Below, piece after piece: positions 41,150 to 48,335 of a stretch of DNA of 64,000 nt. The translations under genes were made by a program, and so were the position numbers. The stretch is taken from the NCBI GenBank assembly GCA_015056325.1, contig SVGL01000002.1, forward strand, positions 1-64,000. The letters run 5' to 3'. The stretch's first letter is position 1, and the number at the start of each line of letters is the position of its first letter. The DNA comes from Clostridiales bacterium. Its GTDB lineage: Bacteria > Bacillota > Clostridia > Christensenellales > Aristaeellaceae. The notes under the pieces were generated by a model. It saw only the letters and a program-made list of their open reading frames with translations, was not told the origin of the DNA and searched no databases.

Positions 41150-42391
41150 TCAAGAATAAATATTTCCTGGCATTTTTACTAAGTCTCTACCATCATTAGG
41201 CATATGTATATCACTCAACAAGCTAGCTGAGCGTATAGCACTATTCCCAAATCTTCTGCGTAGATCATCAATACAGTCATCTAATTTCTGTTGCCTAACA
41301 TAGTGTGCATCATCATGAAACAAACTCAACTGCATTGGTTGATCTCTAGGTACTAGATTGATAGCAGTAACCGTAATAGCTCGGACAGGGTGGTTCCAAC
41401 TGTAGGTTTTGTCAAAAAGGATTCGAGCTGCCTGCGCAATCTCCATCGGGCTCTGCGTCGGATAGGGCGTGGGCATCTGATGGGAAGGTACAAAGGTCAG
41501 GCCATTGTCACGGATGAACAGTTTCACGCCGCGTGCTGCCAGTCCGTGAATGCGGAGCCGGTGACCAACATCCTGGCTCAGTTCCAGGATGACCTTCCAC
41601 ACATCATCCTCGCGCTTCAGGTCACAATTGCAGGTAATGCCGTGACCAACGCTCTTGACGGGAGAAACGAAATCGATCGGCATGACGCGGTGCCGTTCCA
41701 GTCCGTTTGCAAACGACCAAAGATCAAGGCCATTCTTCCCGAACCACGATTTCATGAGGGCAGGATCTGCATGAGCCATATCGCCGATGGTGTAGATGGC
41801 GCGATCCATCAGCTTGCGAGTTGTACTGCGTCCCACGAAAAGCAGTTCAGAAGCAGGTAGGGGCCATACCCGCTCCCTCCAATGGGTCTCATCCAATACA
41901 GTAATCGCATCCGGCTTCTTCATGTCCGAACCCAACTTCGCCAGTGTCTTATTGAAGGAAACACCAATGCTGACAGTCAGGCCCAGTTCTTCCTTTACGG
42001 TCTGGCGGATGGATTCAGCGATCTCAATGCCGGAGCCATAAATCGATTGGCTGCCGGTAACATCCAGCCAGCATTCGTCCATGCCATACGGCTCGATCAG
42101 GTCAGTATAGCGCTTGTAAATACTCTGTACCTGGCGGGAATACTTTACGTACTGATCGTAGTGGGGTGGCACCGTAATCAAGTTGGCACAGCATTGCCGA
42201 GCTTCCCAATTTGCCTGGCCGGTCTTTACGCCTGCCTTCTTGGCCTTTTCGCTCTTGGCGAGGACGATACCGTGTCGATCCTCTTCGCTGCCACATACGG
42301 CCACGGCCTTCCCCTGCAGGGTAGGATTCAGAAGCGTCTCAACAGAAGCGTAAAACGCGTTCAGGTCACTATGTAGTACAACACGGCCCAT
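41150..42391 (-). CDS. Y-family DNA polymerase (UmuC/DinB-like)
   Basis: A 413-residue translesion polymerase. It has VVLHSDLNAFYASVE at residues 4-18 (first catalytic Asp), YGMDECWLDVTG near 104 (Asp-Glu) and GVSFNKTLAKLGSDMKKPDA near 145. The helix-hairpin-helix region near 190 (VGRSTTRKLMDRAIYTIGDM) follows. MQLSLFHD near the end is a canonical beta-clamp-binding motif. Probable role: SOS-induced damage tolerance. The start at 42391 follows AAGGAGGGCAGCTGCAT. It is divergent from the LexA-like repressor gene and has its own promoter. Upstream in-frame ATGs lie in the promoter region. Confidence 0.93.
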   Translation of the reverse strand: MGRVVLHSDLNAFYASVETLLNPTLQGKAVAVCGSEEDRHGIVLAKSEKAKKAGVKTGQANWEARQCCANLITVPPHYDQYVKYSRQVQSIYKRYTDLIEPYGMDECWLDVTGSQSIYGSGIEIAESIRQTVKEELGLTVSIGVSFNKTLAKLGSDMKKPDAITVLDETHWRERVWPLPASELLFVGRSTTRKLMDRAIYTIGDMAHADPALMKSWFGKNGLDLWSFANGLERHRVMPIDFVSPVKSVGHGITCNCDLKREDDVWKVILELSQDVGHRLRIHGLAARGVKLFIRDNGLTFVPSHQMPTPYPTQSPMEIAQAARILFDKTYSWNHPVRAITVTAINLVPRDQPMQLSLFHDDAHYVRQQKLDDCIDDLRRRFGNSAIRSASLLSDIHMPNDGRDLVKMPGNIYS

Positions 42392-42464
42392 ATGCAGCTG
42401 CCCTCCTTTCATGCGCCGAGGTGTTGCAATTACCGGGTTTCGGCGATCGACACCTCGTGGCTGG

Positions 42465-42494
42465 ATATTAGCACAGCGTTTATAACCCTGTAAA
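42465..42494 (-). promoter_or_regulatory. Promoter of the Y-family polymerase gene
   Basis: Minus strand TTTACA (42489-42494), 18-base spacer, TAATAT (42465-42470). In the leader, CGAGGTGT and ACACCTCG form an 8-base inverted repeat 25 bases apart. A perfect GAACAAGAG/CTCTTGTTC inverted repeat lies just upstream (42498-42527). Confidence 0.65.
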
Positions 42495-42589
42495 GGCGAA
42501 CAAGAGTAAAAAATCAGGCTCTTGTTCCCGTTTGAAAACAAATTTTCCTTAGAATTACGGCATTCTCGGCACTCCAAAAAACTCATGTC

Positions 42590-42642
42590 TTTACAGCACA
42601 GCGTTTGTGTGCTATTATATACGCGAATAGGAACGCATGTTC
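42590..42642 (+). promoter_or_regulatory. Repressor promoter with SOS (LexA/DinR-type) box
   Basis: TTTACA (42590-42595), 17-base spacer, TATTAT (42613-42618), then GAACGCATGTTC at 42631-42642 (inside the larger palindrome GGAACGCATGTTCC). This matches the Gram-positive GAAC-N4-GTTC SOS box, placed over the transcription start region of the LexA-like gene. Confidence 0.8.
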
Positions 42643-42671
42643 CCAACGCTCTAGTAAGGAGGCAGTATCCC

Positions 42672-43478
42672 ATGACCAAGGATACTCAGACCAAAGTCAA
42701 GCGAGCGATCCGCAATAGCGGTCAGTACGCAGAAACCATTCGCAAGCTGCGCCTTAGAGCCGGTATGACCCAACCACAACTGGCTGAGATGATCGGCGTT
42801 ACCAAGAATGCTATTACGAATTGGGAAGCTGGTTATGCCCGCCCGGATATTGATAAACTACCTCAGCTTTGCGACGCACTGAATGTAAGCGCCGATGAGC
42901 TGCTGGGTCGAAGTGCCACTGCAGTGAACGCAGCAGAGCAACTGCTGCTTCGTAAATTCAGACGCCTGTCCCAGTATGATCAGAAGTCATTTACCGACTT
43001 CATGGATCTGATGTACCAGAACCGCACCATGGAAAAAAGAGAGTACTGCCGCAACACTTTTATGCCGTTGTCCATTGCTCCTTACGCCATGGGTGCTGGC
43101 CTTGGTGAACCACTGGGTGACAATACCGAGCAGGAACGCATCTTTGTCCGCGTCACCCATGACAGTAGCCGCGCCGATCGTGTTGTCCGCGTCAATGGCG
43201 ACAGTATGATGCCCACTTTCCGTGACGGCGATCTGCTGTTGGTCCAGGAAACGGACCAGCTGCATGTCGGCGAGATTGGTATTTTCATCGTAGCCGGTGA
43301 AGGCTTCGTTAAAGAGTACCAGCGCGATGGCTTGCATTCCCACAACAAGCGCTATGACACTTTCATGCCTGCTGATGATGACAACAGCCGCTGCATTGGT
43401 CGCGTGATCGGACGCATCAATGATGCCATGCTGCCGGATGACGAGGAAACCCGCATCCTGGAGGAAGTCTTCGCATAA
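42672..43478 (+). CDS. LexA/CI-like self-cleaving repressor
   Basis: A 268-residue repressor. An Xre helix-turn-helix lies at about 24-80 (LRAGMTQPQLAEMIGVTKNA, then WEAGYARPDIDKL). A linker follows, and an S24 peptidase domain has a probable cleavage site Ala-Gly in AMGAGLGE near 138, catalytic Ser in VNGDSMMPTF near 175 and catalytic Lys in EGFVKEY near 213. RecA-stimulated self-cleavage would induce the prophage and the divergent polymerase. The ATG at 42672 follows AAGGAGGCAGTATCCC. Its promoter carries a GAAC-N4-GTTC box, so it may regulate itself or answer to host LexA. Confidence 0.94.
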   Translation: MTKDTQTKVKRAIRNSGQYAETIRKLRLRAGMTQPQLAEMIGVTKNAITNWEAGYARPDIDKLPQLCDALNVSADELLGRSATAVNAAEQLLLRKFRRLSQYDQKSFTDFMDLMYQNRTMEKREYCRNTFMPLSIAPYAMGAGLGEPLGDNTEQERIFVRVTHDSSRADRVVRVNGDSMMPTFRDGDLLLVQETDQLHVGEIGIFIVAGEGFVKEYQRDGLHSHNKRYDTFMPADDDNSRCIGRVIGRINDAMLPDDEETRILEEVFA

Positions 43479-43558
43479 GCGGCAATATACCTTGAAAAGA
43501 ACGCATAATGAAGTGCGCTTATTAAGTTTACCCTTTTTTAGGGAGGAGGGCGATTTTC

Positions 43559-43858
43559 GTGGCCGGTGAGCATCTCCGTACTAATGCGGCGGAGGAGAAT
43601 TACAAGGTCTATGTGCAGGTGATGCTGCGCGTAGACACCTTAGGCAGGATGATCCCTACCCGATTGCAATGGGAGGATGGCCGGTGGTTTGACATAGACC
43701 GTGTGCTGGATGTCAGACCAGGGCCTGCACAGAAGGCAGGAGGCCAGGGCGATCGTTACACGGTTCGCATCGGTAATCAGCAACGCGTATTGTTTTTTGA
43801 ACACACCACACGCCCTGATGGGCCTATCCCTGGGCGCTGGTTCGTGGAACGTAATTGA
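43559..43858 (+). CDS. Hypothetical protein of the SOS module
   Basis: A 99-residue beta-rich protein with YKVYVQVMLRVDTLGRMIP, GRWFDIDRVLDVRPG and a final RWFVERN. I have seen such genes beside Y-family polymerases in mobile elements of Clostridia, but no function is established. It starts at a GTG after AGGGAGGAGGGCGATTTTC. It is transcribed together with the repressor and the following LexA-type gene. Confidence 0.75.
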   Translation: MAGEHLRTNAAEENYKVYVQVMLRVDTLGRMIPTRLQWEDGRWFDIDRVLDVRPGPAQKAGGQGDRYTVRIGNQQRVLFFEHTTRPDGPIPGRWFVERN

Positions 43859-43877
43859 TTTTTGGAGGTGCTTAACC

Positions 43878-44153
43878 GTGTGCAATGCGACCAACGAAGA
43901 AACCCGCATGAAGATCCTGCGCTTCATCGACAACTACACCCGCCGTCACAACTATTGCCCGAGCATGCGGGAGATCGCTGCAGCTGTCGGCATCAAGTCG
44001 ACCTCCACCGTCCATGGCTACATTACCCGAATGCGTCGCGATGGCCTGATCGTCGCTGAAGATCGCTGCCCGCGCACCATTCAGATCAAGCGCAAACATC
44101 CCCAGGATTTCTCCCATATCCGCACCAATACGATTGTCCGAAAGTCCGTATAA
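43878..44153 (+). CDS. LexA DNA-binding domain protein without peptidase
   Basis: A 91-residue protein equal to the N-terminal winged helix-turn-helix of LexA: ILRFIDNYTRRHNYCPSMRE, IAAAVGIKSTSTVHGYITRM, RDGLIVAEDRCPRTIQIKR. The C-terminal S24 peptidase domain is missing, so it cannot self-cleave. It could bind SOS boxes permanently, or compete with host LexA. The start is a GTG after TTGGAGGTGCTTAACC. It lies in the operon of the full-length repressor. Confidence 0.87.
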   Translation: MCNATNEETRMKILRFIDNYTRRHNYCPSMREIAAAVGIKSTSTVHGYITRMRRDGLIVAEDRCPRTIQIKRKHPQDFSHIRTNTIVRKSV

Positions 44154-44166
44154 GGAGGGAATAAAG

Positions 44167-44958
44167 ATGAAAAACATAATCAGGCGTCGCCCAGCCGCTG
44201 ATCCGGCATACCCGGACAGCCGCATAATGCGTTGTGCTTTTACAGGGTACCGACCCCAGAAAATGCCTTTTGGCTACAATGAATTGGATCCCCGCTGTAT
44301 CGATTTCAAGGCACGACTGCGGGAAACGATCCAATCGCTGATATGGGAAGGCTATTCCCATTTCCTTTCCGGCGGTGCGTTGGGTATGGATATGTATGCT
44401 GCTGAGATTGTGCTGGAACTCCGTCAGCAGTACCCGTGGATCGGCCTCGAGATGGTTATCCCCTACGACAGTCAGGCTGACCATTGGGAGGAGGTATATC
44501 AAACCCGGTACGCTATCCTGCTGGAAGCCGCCGACATGGTCACCTGTACCGGTCATGAATATACCAAGGGAGCACTCTTCCGTCGCAACCGTTACCTAGT
44601 GGACAACGCAGATTTGCTTCTTGCCGCATATGACGGCCAGCCCGGTGGAACACAAATGACCTGCGACTACGCAAAAAAGATGGGAGTTAGAATCTGTAAG
44701 ATTCCACCTGTAGTGGAAAAGCCCAAGAAGACCGTCCCTGCGGTAGCCTTTGATGACGATAAAGAAGTGGAGGAGCTGCTCCGGGGATCTGTGGTGCTTT
44801 TCAAGGAGGTACAGCAGATCAGGCCGGTGCCAGGCAAGACATATTCCGTTGACTGCCCGTTCTGCAACGCTGCTGACAGCATGGACTTTTCTCTCTCCAC
44901 CCTGAACAATCACCTGCACGCCCGCTGCAGCGTGTGTATGGCAGCAGTAATGCAATAA
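44167..44958 (+). CDS. SLOG-family protein with C-terminal zinc ribbon
   Basis: A 263-residue protein. The N-terminal 190 residues are a SLOG (YspA/DUF1273-like) nucleotide-binding fold, with RCAFTGYRPQKMPFG, HFLSGGALGMDMYAAEIVLE near residue 65 and EMVIPYDSQADHWEEVYQTR. GALFRRNRYLVDNADLLLAAY and GGTQMTCDYAKKMG come later. The C-terminus has two cysteine pairs (VDCPFCNAAD and ARCSVCM) spaced like a zinc ribbon. SLOG domains bind or process nucleotide ligands; the precise role is unknown. The ATG follows AAGGAGGGAATAAAG and it ends at a terminator. Confidence 0.85.
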   Translation: MKNIIRRRPAADPAYPDSRIMRCAFTGYRPQKMPFGYNELDPRCIDFKARLRETIQSLIWEGYSHFLSGGALGMDMYAAEIVLELRQQYPWIGLEMVIPYDSQADHWEEVYQTRYAILLEAADMVTCTGHEYTKGALFRRNRYLVDNADLLLAAYDGQPGGTQMTCDYAKKMGVRICKIPPVVEKPKKTVPAVAFDDDKEVEELLRGSVVLFKEVQQIRPVPGKTYSVDCPFCNAADSMDFSLSTLNNHLHARCSVCMAAVMQ

Positions 44959-44960
44959 GC

Positions 44961-44993
44961 AAAAGGAGCATCCTTTACCGATGCTCCTTTTTT
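44961..44993 (+). terminator. Terminator of the SOS/SLOG operon
   Basis: AAAAGGAGCATC/GATGCTCCTTTT stem followed by TT on the plus strand: a classical intrinsic terminator. Confidence 0.88.
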
Positions 44994-45009
44994 GATGTGT
45001 ACACTCAGG

Positions 45010-45038
45010 TTGACGGATTTCTGAAAGGTCGCTATACT
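45010..45038 (+). promoter_or_regulatory. Sigma-A promoter of the 357-residue gene
   Basis: TTGACG, 17-base spacer, TATACT, about 55 bases before the ATG. Strong consensus, suggests expression in the lysogen. Confidence 0.78.
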
Positions 45039-45092
45039 TAATATAGTTTCAGTCCGTCATAAACCCTGCAATTCTACCCATGGAGTGATAAT

Positions 45093-46166
45093 ATGTCAGA
45101 GGAACGAAAGAACATCCAGATTGCACCGGACAAGGCACTGAAGATCTTTGTGTCTGATGCAGACCTGTACTCAATGGATATACGGGCAATGAGCGATTTC
45201 CTAGCGAACCGGATTTCAAGCCTGACGCTGGACTTGATTGATGGGATATCTGCTCCGCTTGTGCCATTTCAGCCTGCCGATCTGGCAATTGCTGAGCAGG
45301 CATTGCGGAATGGTAGACCTGTCGTAAAGGGCGAATATGAGTATCTCTTGGATTTTGATAGTCTGCCGAAAGAAATCCTGAAGAAATTCAAAGAGGGCAA
45401 GTATAAGCTGGGCACCTCAAAGCAGGTCAAGGATAATCTTCGTGCAGTCATTGTAGATGAGAGCGGCACACGCGTTAAGGACATAACACTGAAACGTGAA
45501 AAGCGTACTACAGCCAATGCTGATTCGATGCAGGGCCTAGCTATCCAAGCACAGTTGAAGCAGATGGACGCCAAGCTCGACGCTATCCTTGAGCTGCAAG
45601 GTTATCAGATCGATTTCGCCCGAAACCAGGCATTAGTTGCACCTTTCTTCAATGCCAGAGACAGAGTTGTGCATGCTCAGTCTGAAGAGGATCCCCAGTT
45701 GAGGCGCAAGTATCTGGATGAGGCAGTCGCAATGATTGAGGAAGCCATGAATAATGCGTACCTGGATATTGAAACTCTAAAGACAAGATTCCTTCGTCTG
45801 ACAAACTGGCCTGTGCCATTCCGTGAAGCACGAGTCAACCAATATATCGGATACATTACTCAAGACCTTCAGCTCCTTGCCAGGTATAACGGTATCCTAC
45901 AGCAGATACTTGATTTCTTGGGCAAGCAATCTGACAAGCAAGACGCGTTCGAAAAGTATCGCTCGTTTATGCTTGGGTTCTACACAAATGCCGTTGGTCG
46001 CAAGCAACTCCCTTTGGCCATTCAAATCCATAATGTCTTTGATGCAAGCCAAGCTCTTGACAAGAATGTATGGAAAACGATGACCGATGAATTGGTTCCG
46101 GTATTGCAGGGTACAGCAACCATTCAGGAAGCATTGATCATTACCATGGAGGATGATACCCAATGA
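45093..46166 (+). CDS. Hypothetical helical protein
   Basis: A 357-residue protein. It starts SEERKNIQIAPDKALKIFVS, has a charged N-terminal third with an EYEYLLDFDSLPKEILKKFK segment, and then a long helical region (LAIQAQLKQMDAKLDAILEL). A region rich in Tyr, Glu and Leu continues to the end. No family recognised. It overlaps by 4 bases (ATGA) the start of a small zinc-ribbon/hydrophobic protein, so the two are probably one functional unit. Strong promoter upstream and terminator after the pair. Confidence 0.8.
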   Translation: MSEERKNIQIAPDKALKIFVSDADLYSMDIRAMSDFLANRISSLTLDLIDGISAPLVPFQPADLAIAEQALRNGRPVVKGEYEYLLDFDSLPKEILKKFKEGKYKLGTSKQVKDNLRAVIVDESGTRVKDITLKREKRTTANADSMQGLAIQAQLKQMDAKLDAILELQGYQIDFARNQALVAPFFNARDRVVHAQSEEDPQLRRKYLDEAVAMIEEAMNNAYLDIETLKTRFLRLTNWPVPFREARVNQYIGYITQDLQLLARYNGILQQILDFLGKQSDKQDAFEKYRSFMLGFYTNAVGRKQLPLAIQIHNVFDASQALDKNVWKTMTDELVPVLQGTATIQEALIITMEDDTQ

Positions 46167-46381
46167 AGAAAAAGAACACTCCTGCCGTGTGTAAGCAGTG
46201 CGGCAAGATCCTGGTTGGGGAAAACAAAACCGGGCTGTGCGACAGCTGCCTGAATAAGGATGCCGGTGCCGTTGTTGTAGGCGCGGCGGCAATCCCTATG
46301 CTGATAAAGGTTGGAAAGAAAATGGGGCCGAAACTCCTGAAGGGTGCAAAACTTGTATGGAGCATTGTTAAGAGGGGATAA
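46163..46381 (+). CDS. Small zinc-ribbon plus hydrophobic helix protein
   Basis: A 72-residue protein with a zinc ribbon (VCKQCGKILVGE and LCDSCLNK) and then an Ala/Gly/Val-rich helix (DAGAVVVGAAAIPMLIKVGK) ending in basic residues. The second part could insert into or lie on a membrane. The start overlaps the upstream 357-residue gene (ATGA). It could be a small membrane-active effector or anchor; nothing more can be said. Confidence 0.72.
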   Translation: MKKKNTPAVCKQCGKILVGENKTGLCDSCLNKDAGAVVVGAAAIPMLIKVGKKMGPKLLKGAKLVWSIVKRG

Positions 46382-46388
46382 AAACAAA

Positions 46389-46420
46389 AGCCAGCAGGCA
46401 TCATGCCCGCTGGTTTTATT
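46389..46420. terminator. Bidirectional terminator between convergent genes
   Basis: CCAGC-GGCAT/ATGCC-GCTGG stem with single-base bulges, followed by TTTTATTTG on the plus strand and by CTTTTGTTTT on the minus strand. Confidence 0.78.
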
Positions 46421-46724
46421 TGTTGCCGAGTGTATTCAGCAGCGTAAGAAATATCTGCTTGTGCTCTGGGCTCAGCGTTGACCATTTTGAGAGGAGCATT
46501 TTCTGTTCATCGTCCAGAACTGTAAAGCCTTCACCCAGCAGGAGCGTTTCTAGGGAAATACCTAGTCCGCGACATATCGCTTCCAAAGTTGGTACAGTTG
46601 GCTCAGTGTTACGCTCAAACATATGGCGTATTGTTGACCACGAGACGCCTGATTCTTTGGCGAGGCGATACACAGACCAGCCGCGCTCATTCATGAGATC
46701 ACGGATTCTGCTTTGCAAATTCAT
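46416..46724 (-). CDS. Xre-family transcriptional regulator
   Basis: A 102-residue protein with an N-terminal helix-turn-helix (MNERGWSVYRLAKESGVSWS, TIRHMFERNTEPTVPTLEAI, CRGLGISLETLL) and a short C-terminal helical tail (LSPEHKQIFLTLLNTLG). It is divergent from the second SLOG gene and probably represses it through the GGGCTATA array between them. The ATG has a weak GGGGGTGCAATCAC leader. Confidence 0.88.
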   Translation of the reverse strand: MNLQSRIRDLMNERGWSVYRLAKESGVSWSTIRHMFERNTEPTVPTLEAICRGLGISLETLLLGEGFTVLDDEQKMLLSKWSTLSPEHKQIFLTLLNTLGNK

Positions 46725-46784
46725 GTGATTGCACCCCCTATCAGTATTTTATCGTTGTTAAGGGTGGTGCGAAATCGCAAATAA

Positions 46785-46899
46785 GGGCTATAAAACCCTA
46801 TATAGAGCTTTATTTTATAGCATTTATGGGCTATAATAATATCGAATATGGGCTAATTCGATTCTGCTTCGTTCATAAATATGTGTATGTTGGGCTATA
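46785..46899. promoter_or_regulatory. Array of four GGGCTATA/GGGCTAAT operator-like sites
   Basis: Copies start at 46785, 46828, 46850 and 46892, that is 43, 22 and 42 bases apart. These are close to whole numbers of helical turns, so all sites face the same side. They fill the divergent region between the Xre regulator and the SLOG gene. Confidence 0.68.
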
Positions 46900-46926
46900 T
46901 ACAGATCAGAGAGGGGGGACTTCTGC

Positions 46927-47418
46927 ATGTCCACCGAAAGTGAAAAACGTTTGCTTCGCTGCTGCTTCACTGGGCACAGGCCTGGCAAGCTTCATGTGTC
47001 AGAGACGCAGATCAAACACGCTCTTGCAGCCGCAATTGAATGTGCTTATGCTGATGGATATCGCACCTTCATTACTGGCATGGCACAGGGCGTTGATATT
47101 TGGGCAGGCGAGCTTGTTCTGGAGTTCAAAAGCATACACCCTGATATCCGCATCATATGTGCATTGCCACATCCTGATTTCGAGAAGCGTTGGAGTAAAG
47201 ATTGGCAACATAGGTACAACACCATCCTATCGCAAGCAGATCTCATTAAAACAGTGTGCGATGCATTCAGCTACGGTGCTTATCAACAACGAAATGAATG
47301 GATGGTCAATCATAGCGCCAGAGTGATTGTTGTATATAACGGTGAAGCCGGTGGGACACGAAACACTATCGAATACGCAAAGAAGCAGGGTGTTTCGCTC
47401 GTGATGATTGATGGATGA
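46927..47418 (+). CDS. SLOG-family protein (DUF1273-like), second copy
   Basis: A 163-residue single-domain SLOG protein: RCCFTGHRPGKLHVSE, YRTFITGMAQGVDIWAGELV near residue 40, CALPHPDFEKRWSKDWQHRY, NEWMVNHSARVIVVYNGEAG and GTRNTIEYAKKQGV. It shares the fold and motif order of the 44167 protein but lacks its zinc ribbon. It is preceded by AGAGAGGGGGGACTTCTGC. It is transcribed with a one-pass membrane protein whose start lies almost at its stop codon. Such SLOG plus membrane-protein pairs have been proposed as nucleotide-signal defence units. Confidence 0.85.
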   Translation: MSTESEKRLLRCCFTGHRPGKLHVSETQIKHALAAAIECAYADGYRTFITGMAQGVDIWAGELVLEFKSIHPDIRIICALPHPDFEKRWSKDWQHRYNTILSQADLIKTVCDAFSYGAYQQRNEWMVNHSARVIVVYNGEAGGTRNTIEYAKKQGVSLVMIDG

Positions 47419-47426
47419 GGTGCTCA

Positions 47427-47777
47427 ATGCAACGGTTCAAGAGTTTTCTGAAAAAAGTATTAATATATTCTGCAATAGGTGTTGTATTGTCCTTCGGTCT
47501 TTTACATCTCTTTGCATACTTAGAGACGAAGGACTGCCTTTGCTCAATGCTGACTGTTGAAGAAAAAACATATCCTATTGACGAGCGCCTGTCACGTGTT
47601 ATTGACCCTAACACTGTTAACTCGGGAACGTTCGCCATATTCACTACATTCTGTGATCACAGAGTACGAATGCGGCTGACTGTGTATCCTGATGCTGGAA
47701 CATACAAAGGATGCTTGTTGGACAGCAACGTACAAGAGTCAAGTGTTCAGATGTGGTTTTCAGAAGCAAACGACTAA
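47427..47777 (+). CDS. Single-pass membrane protein
   Basis: A 116-residue protein with a basic N-terminus (QRFKSFLKK), a hydrophobic segment of about 18 residues (VLIYSAIGVVLSFGLLHLF), then an extracellular part with three to four cysteines (KDCLCSML, FCDHRVR, GCLLDS). The ATG at 47427 is chosen for the GAGGTG just ahead. An in-frame ATG at 47415 overlaps the SLOG gene's last codons. No family recognised. Confidence 0.75.
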   Translation: MQRFKSFLKKVLIYSAIGVVLSFGLLHLFAYLETKDCLCSMLTVEEKTYPIDERLSRVIDPNTVNSGTFAIFTTFCDHRVRMRLTVYPDAGTYKGCLLDSNVQESSVQMWFSEAND

Positions 47778-48049
47778 ACGTTTTACATTAATCTGATGCA
47801 TTATGTGTGAGGATATGCGTATGGCCCAGTCCTCTTGGTATATAGCAAAATCTTTTGATTGTGGCGCATAAGTATCTTGCGTAGTTTATCGCCAATAACT
47901 CCTCCAGTAGCATATCCAATGGCGTCGTGGCTTCATACCATGACGCCTTTATGATCATGAAGATTCGCATCCAACCAGACAACATCAATCATTCTTCCTG
48001 TCTAGTCGGATCGGCATAGCATATTATCTCATAGGGATGCGAAAGTCTC
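47778..48049. other. Gap between SLOG unit and defence operon; possible decayed gene on minus strand
   Basis: Mostly non-coding. On the minus strand a frame starts at an ATG near 47993 after AGGAAGA (MIDVVWLDANLHDHKGVMV), meets one TGA, and then continues in the same frame for 43 codons (DAIGYATGGVIGDKLRKIL and on). This may be a small gene with a nonsense mutation, or chance. Nothing else supportable is seen. Confidence 0.35.
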
Positions 48050-48078
48050 TTGTTAAACTGCGCGAGAAGATGTATAAT
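48050..48078 (+). promoter_or_regulatory. Promoter of the defence operon
   Basis: TTGTTA, exactly 17 bases, TATAAT, followed 31 bases later by the ATG of the small Xre regulator with GGAGGCTTCAGTT. It is the only strong promoter seen ahead of the seven-gene row. Confidence 0.8.
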
Positions 48079-48109
48079 GTAGATAACACTACTTTCGGAG
48101 GCTTCAGTT

Positions 48110-48316
48110 ATGACTATTTCCTACAATAAATTATGGAAGCTACTGATTGACAGGAAAATGAGCAAGGCAGATTTGCGAAGGATCTCAGGGGTGGCTCCTA
48201 ATACAATGACCAGACTACGAAGAGATGAAGAGGTAACACTTACTGTGCTGTTCAAGATATGCTCTGCACTAAATGTGAATATTGACCAAATTATGGAGTT
48301 TGTTTTCACTGAATAA
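48110..48316 (+). CDS. Small Xre-type regulator of the defence operon
   Basis: A 68-residue protein that is nearly only a helix-turn-helix: ISYNKLWKLLIDRKMSKADL, RRISGVAPNTMTRLRRDEEV, ICSALNVNIDQIMEFV. It belongs to the short Cro/CI-type controllers found at the head of restriction-modification operons, where they delay nuclease expression until methylation is established. It begins the operon and ends 19 bases before the ATPase gene. Confidence 0.9.
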   Translation: MTISYNKLWKLLIDRKMSKADLRRISGVAPNTMTRLRRDEEVTLTVLFKICSALNVNIDQIMEFVFTE

Positions 48317-48335
48317 GAGAAGGCGGTGATGGATC

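Noticed and set aside
42498-42527. SOS box at the GAACAAGAG/CTCTTGTTC inverted repeat
   Set aside because: The arms are 12 bases apart, not the GAAC-N4-GTTC spacing; more likely a hairpin.
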